A DNA stretch of 8,523 nt, taken from Candidatus Curtissbacteria bacterium RIFCSPLOWO2_01_FULL_37_9 (GTDB lineage Bacteria; Patescibacteriota; Microgenomatia; Curtissbacterales; GWA2-41-24). The notes beneath the pieces are model-generated. The model was not told the DNA's origin. It was given only the letters and a program-made list of their open reading frames with translations, and searched no databases. The translations under genes and the position numbers were made by a program. The DNA is taken from contig MFBN01000015.1 of the NCBI GenBank assembly GCA_001776425.1, positions 1-8,523 on the forward strand, in the 5' to 3' direction. How positions within the stretch are numbered: the stretch's first letter is position 1; every line of letters starts with the position of its first letter. Of the stretch, positions 1-4,193 are shown one piece after another.

Positions 1-220
1 TGTAAAAGATTCTGACGGCAGTTCTACCAGGTATTCTTAACTCATACAGTTTGTCTCTAAGTTTCTTAATGTCAGGAGGTTTTAAAAAAGGGCCGTAATC
101 AATTAGCAACCTCACAGAATGACCAATTTTAATTTTCGTTGCTTCATCCTGCTCTTCAATAAAGTCTTGGACAGGATAATCACCCCTTGCGGTTTGAAAG
201 AAATTTACTATCCAGGCCAT
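1..220 (-). CDS. RelE/HigB-like (Gp49 family) toxin, partial
   Basis: The frame is open from an ATG at 220 leftwards to the window edge, giving the first 73 residues. The protein begins MAWIVNFFQTARGDYPVQDF and contains LLIDYGPFLKPPDIKKLRD, then LYELRIPGRTAVRIFY. This is the layout of the phage Gp49-like/HigB branch of the RelE superfamily: an N-terminal beta strand, a 'P-V-x-x-F' turn, a helix, a 'G..L..P..KKL...LYELR' block, and the strand that carries the RNA-contacting arginines. Members are ribosome-dependent mRNA interferases of type II toxin-antitoxin pairs, and the antitoxin (an HTH protein) usually lies directly downstream, which here is outside the window. Family full length is about 100-120 residues, so the C-terminal third is missing. 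The start is chosen because an in-frame stop lies just upstream and an extended -10 sits 11 nt before the ATG. The family call is fairly sure; activity is inferred. Confidence 0.8.
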   Translation of the reverse strand, partial: MAWIVNFFQTARGDYPVQDFIEEQDEATKIKIGHSVRLLIDYGPFLKPPDIKKLRDKLYELRIPGRTAVRIFY

Positions 221-231
221 AAGATTTGTTC

Positions 232-240
232 ATTTTAACA
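232..240 (-). promoter_or_regulatory. Extended -10 promoter of the toxin gene
   Basis: Read on the minus strand this is TGTTAAAAT, a TG-n-TAAAAT extended -10. It lies 11 nt before the ATG at 220, so the transcript would start about 4 nt before the start codon. There is no Shine-Dalgarno sequence. Confidence 0.45.
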
Positions 241-302
241 GAAACGCGAGACTCATGGAGACAGTCACTTTCTAAAAATTTGCTGCGGATTTATTCGAAG
301 TT

Positions 303-318
303 ATATTAGGTTTCGGAT
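303..318. repeat. 16-bp direct repeat, copy A
   Basis: ATATTAGGTTTCGGAT here matches ATATTAGGGCTCGGAT at 761-776 at 14 of 16 positions. The pair brackets the hypothetical gene at 358-762. Read on the minus strand, similarity continues weakly beyond the repeat (a TTC...GAA...ATCCG pattern). Copy A may therefore be a decayed duplicate of the gene's start region rather than an attachment site. The rest of 221-357 holds no recognisable gene. Confidence 0.4.
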
Positions 319-357
319 AGTGAAAATTTGGGTGTACAGAGAGTTAATTTACATAGG

Positions 358-762
358 TTAATGTTCTCTTAATCGCTCAGCAAGCACGGCTGAGGGGGCT
401 TTTCTTGCTAATCTTATTAAAGCTTTGGGACTTTTGTCCTTTAATTCTGATATGTCTTTACTCGGGTCTATAAGAAAAGCTACTTTTAATGGGTGGGGGT
501 CGTAAATACTAAGTTCATTATCTGTAAATTTATACTGAGTTTTCCTGCGTTGGCGTGTTTGGGCACTGATTGTTAAAGCATGATGAAACCAGCTCTTGCT
601 TAACCGGTGCCATTGCATCCAACTTGAGCGATGCTCGTTACTAGCATAATAGCTATTATAATTAACGCGGTTATCTCTTAGAAGCTGAGCGAAATACTGA
701 TTTACTCTCTCAGCATCACTAAGCACTTCTTGCCTGTAAGGCCGGATCTGTTCTTGAACCAT
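358..762 (-). CDS. Hypothetical protein, 134 aa
   Basis: I do not recognise this protein. It starts MVQEQIRPYRQEVLSDAERV, is soluble by composition, and has an aromatic-rich middle (YYASNEHRSSWMQWHRLSKS around residues 38-57). A basic patch QRRKT follows near residue 71, and the C-terminal helix is rich in Lys/Arg/Ala (residues about 109-134). There is no signal peptide or membrane segment. The best evidence that it is a real gene is the near-consensus promoter directly upstream (775-803), which places the transcript start about 5 nt before this ATG. It points the same way as the toxin gene, 137 bp away, so the two could be read together, but the toxin has its own -10. No Shine-Dalgarno site is visible. 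The start codon overlaps one copy of a 16-bp direct repeat. Confidence 0.6.
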   Translation of the reverse strand: MVQEQIRPYRQEVLSDAERVNQYFAQLLRDNRVNYNSYYASNEHRSSWMQWHRLSKSWFHHALTISAQTRQRRKTQYKFTDNELSIYDPHPLKVAFLIDPSKDISELKDKSPKALIRLARKAPSAVLAERLREH

Positions 763-776
763 ATTAGGGCTCGGAT
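761..776. repeat. 16-bp direct repeat, copy B
   Basis: ATATTAGGGCTCGGAT, paired with copy A at 303-318 (14 of 16 identical, 458 bp apart). It overlaps the start codon and -10 edge of the 358-762 gene. Confidence 0.4.
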
Positions 777-803
777 TTTACTCTTGCAAAAACAACCTGT
801 CAA
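775..803 (-). promoter_or_regulatory. Sigma70-type promoter for the 358-762 gene
   Basis: On the minus strand: TTGACA (798-803), a 17-nt spacer, and TAAAAT (775-780). The -35 is a perfect consensus, the spacer is ideal, and the -10 matches five of six. Twelve nt separate the -10 from the ATG, giving a leader of about 5 nt. Confidence 0.7.
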
Positions 804-812
804 CCTTAGAGG

Positions 813-1010
813 TTAACTTGCATAGGCAGCTACAGGTAATTTATACTGCTCGAAGATTATCTTCCATTCCTTGAGTACAGCCACAAACTCGTCTAAAATC
901 TGGTTCGAAATAATTAATTTGAGGGCTACAAGGTACAATTCTGTACCTTGCTCTGCTAGGTACCGTACAGTACTTGGCTTTACTATAAGTAAAAAAGAAT
1001 TGTAACGCAG
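813..1010 (-). pseudogene. Small-ORF repeat family, copy 1 (possibly intact 41 aa)
   Basis: On the minus strand the frame is open from just after a TGA to a TAA at 813-815. It contains LVALKLIISNQILDEFVAVL followed by KEWKIIFEQYKLPVAAYAS. There is no ATG; a TTG at 938 would give 41 residues and a CTG at 1010 would give 65. The core is homologous to copies at 2417-2640 and 3576-3675. Over 20 aligned codons, copies 1 and 2 differ at 10, of which 7 are silent and 3 conservative (Q/K, E/D, I/V). That pattern means the minus-strand frame was translated and selected for much of its history. I do not recognise the family. The possible TTG start sits in the loop of a hairpin (929-950), which could bear on translation. 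Intact small protein versus relic is undecided. Confidence 0.45.
929..950. repeat. Perfect hairpin inside repeat copy 1
   Basis: Arms CAAGGTACA (929-937) and TGTACCTTG (942-950) with a 4-nt loop. It is bounded by GAGGGCTA on the left and by CTCTGCT on the right. The same left anchor, and TCTGCT on the right, bracket a hairpin of different sequence in copy 2 (2603-2621). Confidence 0.7.
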
Positions 1011-1034
1011 TCAGGTACCGTTTGGTACCTGACT
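1009..1034. repeat. Strong 11-bp stem, 4-nt loop palindrome
   Basis: AGTCAGGTACC (1009-1019), loop GTTT, GGTACCTGACT (1024-1034), with no mismatches. It is followed on the plus strand by ATTTGTTTAT, which is only loosely U-rich, so a weak terminator is possible. An operator is the alternative. In copies 2 and 3 of the repeat family a plus-strand terminator occupies the equivalent place. Confidence 0.65.
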
Positions 1035-1044
1035 ATTTGTTTAT

Positions 1045-1150
1045 ATGAAGTTCTATTATGTCTATGTTCTTCATAATCCTTGAAGGAATAATTACTAAAA
1101 TATTAGCTGATCGCAATAACCTCAGGAGAAAAAAAAGGCAAAAAATTTAA
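1045..1150 (+). pseudogene. GIY-YIG endonuclease remnant, frameshifted
   Basis: An ATG at 1045 reads MKFYYVYVLHNP and then hits TGA at 1081. This is the characteristic start of small GIY-YIG (UPF0213-type) nuclease-domain proteins, whose first strand carries the Y-V-Y-V-L pattern. Shifting frame at 1079 continues with LEG...ADRNNLRRKKRQKI to a TAA at 1148. NNLRR matches the 'T-x-N-L-x-x-R' helix that follows the YIG strand in that family. The YIG motif itself, the catalytic Glu and the remaining half of the domain (normally about 80-100 residues) are gone. It is a decayed fragment with no function expected. Identification rests on two short blocks in the right order. Confidence 0.5.
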
Positions 1151-1207
1151 GCCGTGATAGCCTTTACAGGTTTAGATGCGAATGGTATTACAAGACTGCA
1201 AAAATCG

Positions 1208-1213
1208 TATAAT
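1208..1213 (+). promoter_or_regulatory. -10 box of the glycosyltransferase gene
   Basis: A perfect TATAAT ends 6 nt before the ATG at 1220, so transcription should begin at or next to the start codon. This predicts a leaderless mRNA. No good -35 is visible at 16-18 nt spacing. The stretch 1151-1207 shows nothing else. Confidence 0.5.
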
Positions 1214-1219
1214 TAATTT

Positions 1220-2410
1220 ATGCCCGGTAGTATGTTGCCAGAAAAACACTTTCCTTTACAAAACTTAGAGTTGGAAAGGACCGATTTTTATACATTTGAA
1301 GGCGATAAATCAAAACCATTGCTTTTGTTTGGACTTCGTGGTCCAGGTGGTATGAACTGTTTATGGCCTGTTGTTGAGCTTTTAAGAAATGAAGGCTATC
1401 CAACAGATTTACTTATTGATAGTGCGGCAAAGAGGATTTTGGAAACCAAAAACCGCCAATTTACAAAACAGCCAGCAGAATCTCCATTAAAAAGAATAAT
1501 GGAGACTAAACCAGCTGTGGCAGTTTCTGAATTTTCAGCAGACGCAGGAACTGCTCTAACAGTAACGTGGAGCGAGGAGTCCTATGGAGTACCAGTAGTT
1601 TGGGTTGAAGACTACCCTGATGTTTTGGGGAGTTACACAGACTTATATGATTCTTCAATGAGAATAAACCCTGATTATCTCTGCGTAATGAGCGATGCAA
1701 CTAGAGACTTAGCTATGAAAAGACGACCAACTATGGATTCTTCAAGAATTATAGTCACGGGCCATCCCGATTACGATAAGTATGCAAACATTGACAAGGA
1801 AGAGGTCAGGAACGAAACGAGAAAGAAGTTGGGAGTTAGCAATGGCGAGTTTTTAATAGTTTATTCAGGCCTACTGCCTCCACAAACACCAGAGGTACTT
1901 GAACGTCTTGTTGAAAACTTAAATAAATCTGAAATCTCAAAAAACTTAGTATTATTGCTCTCAAGACACCCTAGAGATATGTGTCCTGAACAAGAATATG
2001 ACAAAGTTCTGGCAAACTTTAAAGGCAGAGTAATGAAACAAGGTGATATCAGCTCTGATGACATTGGCTTTGCTTGTGACCTGTTGGTCGCACCGGGACC
2101 ATCTACAGAGGTGTTAAAGTCAGCATATCGAAGGGTTCCGTCTATGTTTATCTTTACCGAAGCTGACGCAGCACAGCTTACCAATGATCAGCTACCAATT
2201 ACCTTAAGAGTTGGAGCAAGCGAAGGTGTTTTTGATTATCAAGATTTAAAAACTAGTTTAGAAAAGATTGTGAACGATGACAACTTCAGAGTTCATCTCG
2301 TTGAAAAAATGAAACAATATTTTAATTCTGATGGAAATTCTGCCTTGAGAATAGCTGCAGTTATTAAAAAAGCAGCTGAGTCTCAAACCAAAGCACATGA
2401 GTATCGGTAA
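1220..2410 (+). CDS. GT-B-fold glycosyltransferase-like protein
   Basis: 396 residues, soluble, with no signal peptide or membrane segment. Two Rossmann-like halves are visible. The N-terminal half opens with LLLFGLRGPGGMNCLWPVVE (glycine-rich loop, about residues 34-53), then VVELLRNEGYPTDLLID, a VPVVWVEDYPD strand, and the DYLCVMSDATRD...IIVTGHPDYDKY linker (about 152-189). The C-terminal half has FLIVYSGLLPPQTPEVLERL and LVLLLSRHPRD, then ACDLLVAPGPSTEVLKSAYR (about 285-305), the loop that in GT-B enzymes contacts the nucleotide-sugar phosphates. The layout resembles UDP-GlcNAc 2-epimerase-like, TagF-like and LpxB-like enzymes. Donor, acceptor and pathway cannot be told, but cell-surface polysaccharide work is likely. 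A TATAAT box 6 nt upstream suggests a leaderless transcript, and no Shine-Dalgarno is present. An alternative ATG lies at 1232. The gene stands alone and is flanked by two copies of the small-ORF repeat. Confidence 0.65.
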   Translation: MPGSMLPEKHFPLQNLELERTDFYTFEGDKSKPLLLFGLRGPGGMNCLWPVVELLRNEGYPTDLLIDSAAKRILETKNRQFTKQPAESPLKRIMETKPAVAVSEFSADAGTALTVTWSEESYGVPVVWVEDYPDVLGSYTDLYDSSMRINPDYLCVMSDATRDLAMKRRPTMDSSRIIVTGHPDYDKYANIDKEEVRNETRKKLGVSNGEFLIVYSGLLPPQTPEVLERLVENLNKSEISKNLVLLLSRHPRDMCPEQEYDKVLANFKGRVMKQGDISSDDIGFACDLLVAPGPSTEVLKSAYRRVPSMFIFTEADAAQLTNDQLPITLRVGASEGVFDYQDLKTSLEKIVNDDNFRVHLVEKMKQYFNSDGNSALRIAAVIKKAAESQTKAHEYR

Positions 2411-2416
2411 TAATCA

Positions 2417-2640
2417 TTAATCACGAATATAGCCTAGCGCCATTGGATTTAAATCAAAAATAACCTTCCAATCCTTCAAAACAGCCACAAATTCATCTAA
2501 AATTTTGTTAGAAATTTCAAACTTGTTTATAATCGCAAGATTACATCTTGCTCTTGTATCTTTGCAAGATATAATCTGGTTCGAAATACGAAAATTGAGG
2601 GCTACTAAACTGAGTTTGGTAATAGTCTGCTGAGAGGACT
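2417..2640 (-). pseudogene. Small-ORF repeat family, copy 2 (internally duplicated)
   Basis: The minus-strand frame ending at 2417 reads ISNKILDEFVAVLKDWKVIF and ends NPMALGYIRD, clearly homologous to copy 1. Upstream it also has LVALNFRISNQI, which matches the N-terminal part of copy 1, then 23 residues on it has LAIINKFEISNKI. The first half of the module is therefore present twice in tandem. The frame can be extended to an ATG at 2668, but that codon lies in the loop of a plus-strand terminator and is unlikely to be the real start. Hairpins: 2535-2551 (GCAAGAT/ATCTTGC), 2557-2571 (TATCTT/AAGATA) and 2603-2621 (TACTAAAC/GTTTGGTA, one wobble pair). A rearranged relic is more likely than a working gene. 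Confidence 0.45.
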
Positions 2641-2656
2641 TACACTGACTCAGGAT

Positions 2657-2683
2657 AAAGACCTCCATGAGAGGTCTTTTTTT
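2657..2683 (+). terminator. Rho-independent terminator
   Basis: Stem AAAGACCTC (2657-2665), loop CATGA, GAGGTCTTT (2671-2679), with an uninterrupted run of seven T ending at 2683. It is the best candidate to end the glycosyltransferase transcript, about 250 bp past its stop, so the transcript would include repeat copy 2 in antisense. Between here and the next gene (2684-2778) I see only a small hairpin near 2709-2724. Confidence 0.75.
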
Positions 2684-2778
2684 AAAAAAATCCCAATATT
2701 ACAGCCTAACCCATTCGGCAATGGTTGTATGAAAGTCCCTAATATAATTTCGACCTCTTATTTCTCTAAATAATGATG

Positions 2779-2784
2779 TAGAAT
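2779..2784 (+). promoter_or_regulatory. Possible -10 of the metallo-hydrolase gene
   Basis: TAGAAT preceded directly by TG. The start codon at 2805 lies 20 nt downstream, giving a leader of about 14 nt with no Shine-Dalgarno. No clear -35. Confidence 0.3.
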
Positions 2785-2804
2785 AATTGAAATTCATAAA
2801 TTCT

Positions 2805-3569
2805 ATGAAAATTACTTTTTTAGGAACAAATGGTTGGTATTCAAGTCCTACGGGGGATACACCTTGTATTGTTATTGATTCAAAAGACCAGTACGTGATA
2901 CTGGATGCGGGAAATGGAATTTATAAATTAAATGATTATATTACAGAGGAAAAACCAATATCGCTGTTTATATCTCATTTCCATATTGATCATATTTCCG
3001 GACTTCATACGTTAAATAACTTTGAATTCAAACAAGGTATTGATGTTTATGTAGGGAAAAACAGGACAAAGGATTTTGAAACTATTGTGAATCCTCCTTT
3101 TACAATCGGCTACAAACCTAAGCCGGAAAATATTTATAATCTAAAGTCAGAGATAAGGCTTCATGAATTTTCTGAAGTTACCCAATATATTCCATTTCGA
3201 GTTGCAGCTATTAAACAACATCATGCTTATGTTGACCATGGATTTGTAATTGAACTTGAAGGCAAGACTATTGCATATACTGGTGATTGCGGTTTTACAG
3301 ATGCTTCTAAAAAACTTGCCAAGGATGCAACTTTGTTAATTAGCGAATGCAGCAATAAGAAAACGCCAAAACCAGACAATTGGGGCCATTTTGATCCTGA
3401 ACTGGCGGGAAATCTTGCTTATGAAAGTGGTGTTAAACACTTAATATTGACCCACTTTGGTGCGCATCTTTATAAGACGCATGCTGAGAGAAAATGGGCT
3501 GAAAGGGAATCAAAGAAGATTTTTTCTAATTCTGTAGCAGCCACAGATGGATTGGAATTTGTACTTTAA
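2805..3569 (+). CDS. Metallo-beta-lactamase-fold hydrolase (RNase Z-like)
   Basis: 254 residues from the ATG at 2805, beginning MKITFLGTNGWYSSPTGDTP, the usual first strand of the fold. A TTG at 2787 would add six residues but has no support. Metal-site motifs are present in order: HFHIDH (58-63, the HxHxDH motif), HH at 139-140, Asp161 in YTGDCGF and His217 in LTHFGAH (with His221). A GHF segment follows near residue 194. Gene length and the LGT-G start fit the RNase Z/ElaC and PhnP/PqqB-like group of single-domain enzymes, acting in the cytoplasm on RNA 3' ends or phosphodiesters. True RNase Z enzymes carry an exosite arm and a specific histidine pattern that I cannot confirm, so the substrate is left open. 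Monocistronic: it lies between terminators at 2657-2683 and about 3670-3708. Confidence 0.8.
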   Translation: MKITFLGTNGWYSSPTGDTPCIVIDSKDQYVILDAGNGIYKLNDYITEEKPISLFISHFHIDHISGLHTLNNFEFKQGIDVYVGKNRTKDFETIVNPPFTIGYKPKPENIYNLKSEIRLHEFSEVTQYIPFRVAAIKQHHAYVDHGFVIELEGKTIAYTGDCGFTDASKKLAKDATLLISECSNKKTPKPDNWGHFDPELAGNLAYESGVKHLILTHFGAHLYKTHAERKWAERESKKIFSNSVAATDGLEFVL

Positions 3570-3575
3570 TGGCAG

Positions 3576-3675
3576 TTAAGTTCTATTGGGAAGTAATTTG
3601 TAACTTATATCCTAATTTTCAATAACAGCTACAATTATGTTCATAGTTCGGTTAGAACAAATTACATCGGACTAG
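3576..3675 (-). pseudogene. Small-ORF repeat family, copy 3 (dead)
   Basis: On the minus strand the sequence reads SNRTMNIIVAVIEN, stop, DISYKLLPN, stop. Laid over copy 1 (SNQILDEFVAVLKEWKIIFEQYKLP) the frame, spacing and the VAV and YKL blocks agree. The stop replaces the conserved Trp, with TAG where the other copies have TGG. At nucleotide level, AACAGCTACAA (copy 3) and ACAGCCACAAA (copies 1 and 2), and the TTACATC stretch of copy 2, remain. It is a decayed copy overlapping the likely terminator of the hydrolase gene. Confidence 0.4.
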
Positions 3676-3708
3676 ATTTCAAATTGCTGATCTTACTAGT
3701 CTTTTTTT
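3670..3708 (+). terminator. Likely terminator after the hydrolase gene
   Basis: GACTAG (3670-3675) pairs with CTAGTC (3696-3701) across a 20-nt loop, followed by seven T (3702-3708). The loop is long for a classical terminator. The T run and its position 100 bp after the stop make it plausible. Confidence 0.45.
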
Positions 3709-3721
3709 ATATATATATTTT

Positions 3722-3730
3722 TGTTAGAAT
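3722..3730 (+). promoter_or_regulatory. Extended -10 promoter of the tRNA gene
   Basis: TGTTAGAAT, a TG-n-TAGAAT extended -10, ends 13 nt before the tRNA's first base. It would give a 5' extension of about 6-7 nt for RNase P to remove. No -35 at the expected spacing. Confidence 0.5.
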
Positions 3731-3743
3731 ACTTTTTTAATTT

Positions 3744-3816
3744 GCCAGCGTAGCTCAGTGGTAAGAGCGAGGCCCTCATAAAGCCTAGGCCGTTGGTTCA
3801 ATTCCAACCGCTGGCA
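3744..3816 (+). tRNA. tRNA with anticodon CAU (probably elongator Met)
   Basis: 73 nt fold into a full cloverleaf. Acceptor stem: GCCAGCG with CGCTGGC. D arm: GCTC/GAGC, with AGTGGTAA in the loop. Anticodon arm: AGGCC-CTCATAA-AGCCT. Variable loop: AGGCC. T arm: GTTGG-TTCAATT-CCAAC. Discriminator: A. CCA is not encoded. The first pair is G1-C72, so it is not a bacterial initiator, which needs a mismatched first pair and three G-C pairs in the anticodon stem. It is elongator tRNA-Met or the tRNA-Ile whose C34 is modified to lysidine; sequence alone does not settle which, though Met is more likely. The 31-39 pair is a C/A mismatch next to the anticodon loop. Confidence 0.92.
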
Positions 3817-3820
3817 CTTG

Positions 3821-3949
3821 GTGATATATCGCTCTTGCCCTTGGCAAGAGGAAGATATAAGAGAGCTTGGTTCGGATATTCTGAAGTACTATCAAAACGT
3901 CGATTTTGATAGTTTGCGTAAGAATACAGCAATTTTGCTTGCAAATTGA
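3821..3949 (+). CDS. Doubtful 42-aa ORF after the tRNA
   Basis: A GTG at 3821 opens a frame to TGA at 3947 that reads VIYRSCPWQEEDIRELGSDI, then LKYYQNVDFDSLRKNTAILLAN. The composition is protein-like (an amphipathic helix with alternating Leu/Ile and charged residues), but there is no visible ribosome site or homology I know. It could be the C-terminal end of a lost gene stranded next to the tRNA. Two strong hairpins lie in the same bases (3825-3859 and 3888-3913), so an RNA rather than a protein role is an equal possibility. Confidence 0.2.
   Translation: MIYRSCPWQEEDIRELGSDILKYYQNVDFDSLRKNTAILLAN
3825..3859. repeat. Two-part stem-loop after the tRNA
   Basis: Outer stem TATATC/GATATA (3825-3830 with 3854-3859) and inner stem CTCTTGCC/GGCAAGAG (3832-3839 with 3843-3850), with loop CTT. 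No T run follows, so it is not an ordinary terminator. It starts 8 nt after the tRNA end. Confidence 0.6.
3888..3913. repeat. Perfect 10-bp inverted repeat
   Basis: ACTATCAAAA (3888-3897), 6-nt loop, TTTTGATAGT (3904-3913). No T run follows. A shorter inverted repeat, CAATTT/AAATTG, lies at 3930-3948. Function unknown. From 3950 to 4029 I see no gene, only a weak ATCTG/CAGAT hairpin near 3995. Confidence 0.6.
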
Positions 3950-4029
3950 ATTCCCTGCCCTCGACACTCAAAATACTTAGCACTTAGGAAACTGATCTGC
4001 TAACCAGATTTGCATCATTTGACAGATAC

Positions 4030-4038
4030 TGTTACAAT
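4030..4038 (+). promoter_or_regulatory. Extended -10 promoter of a short transcript
   Basis: TGTTACAAT (TG-n-TACAAT). A TTGACA at 4019-4024 is too close (8 nt) to act as its -35. Start expected near 4045, giving a transcript that reaches the terminator at 4117-4143. Confidence 0.45.
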
Positions 4039-4044
4039 AAAAAT

Positions 4045-4143
4045 GTACTTAAGCAATGCTCTTTTGAGGTGAAATTAGCAGTTGAGTAGCGTAGATTGCT
4101 AATTGAGGAATTGAGGCCCCTTTTTATTAAGGGGTATTTTTTT
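4045..4143 (+). ncRNA. Candidate ~100-nt small RNA
   Basis: Bounded by an extended -10 and a clean terminator, with no credible gene inside. The only ORF is a 9-residue MYLSNALLR from an ATG at 4043. The transcript would contain an 8-bp hairpin AATTAGCA/TGCTAATT (4073-4080 with 4097-4104, 16-nt loop) and three TTGAGG motifs (near 4064, 4103 and 4111). Two of these flank the right arm and one precedes the left arm. TTGAGG resembles part of a Shine-Dalgarno sequence. It could be a free small RNA, or a leader whose terminator limits read-through into the YbaK gene. It does not look like a T-box, and no known RNA family is recognised. Confidence 0.35.
4117..4143 (+). terminator. Rho-independent terminator
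   Basis: CCCCTT (4117-4122), loop TTTATT, AAGGGG (4129-4134), then TA and seven T (4137-4143). It separates the small-RNA/tRNA region from the YbaK gene, which has its own promoter after it. Confidence 0.8.
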
Positions 4144-4158
4144 GTCCATTGGGTTCTT

Positions 4159-4186
4159 TTGACTAATTTGTAACATTTGTTACTAT
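4159..4186 (+). promoter_or_regulatory. Promoter of the YbaK-trpS unit
   Basis: TTGACT (4159-4164), 16-nt spacer, TACTAT (4181-4186), the latter preceded by TGT so that it is also an extended -10. Seven nt separate it from the ATG at 4194, predicting a leaderless or nearly leaderless mRNA. Confidence 0.7.
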
Positions 4187-4193
4187 TTCCAAT

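Noticed and set aside
1045..1083. TGA at 1081 as a recoded sense codon (as in Gracilibacteria)
   Set aside because: All clear genes here run without internal TGA and some frames use TGA as stop; the local frame also shifts, so it is simple decay.
1506..2184. Minus-strand ORFs opposite the glycosyltransferase
   Set aside because: Low-complexity, Ser/Leu-rich translations opposite a coherent GT-B protein.
2641..2668. ATG at 2668 as start of the copy 2 small protein
   Set aside because: The codon lies in the loop of a strong plus-strand terminator, and the extra N-terminal residues have no match in copy 1.
2787..2804. TTG start adding six residues to the metallo-hydrolase
   Set aside because: The ATG at 2805 begins exactly at the family's first beta strand (MKITFLGT).
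813..3675. The three-copy repeat as integron attC sites or a CRISPR array
   Set aside because: Copies are long, diverged, coding-like and widely spaced, with no integrase, regular spacers or attC core sites.
3785..3983. Two minus-strand ORFs over the tRNA, one ending in AVGIEPTA
   Set aside because: This peptide ending is the usual false translation of a tRNA T-arm read antisense; the tRNA is the real feature.
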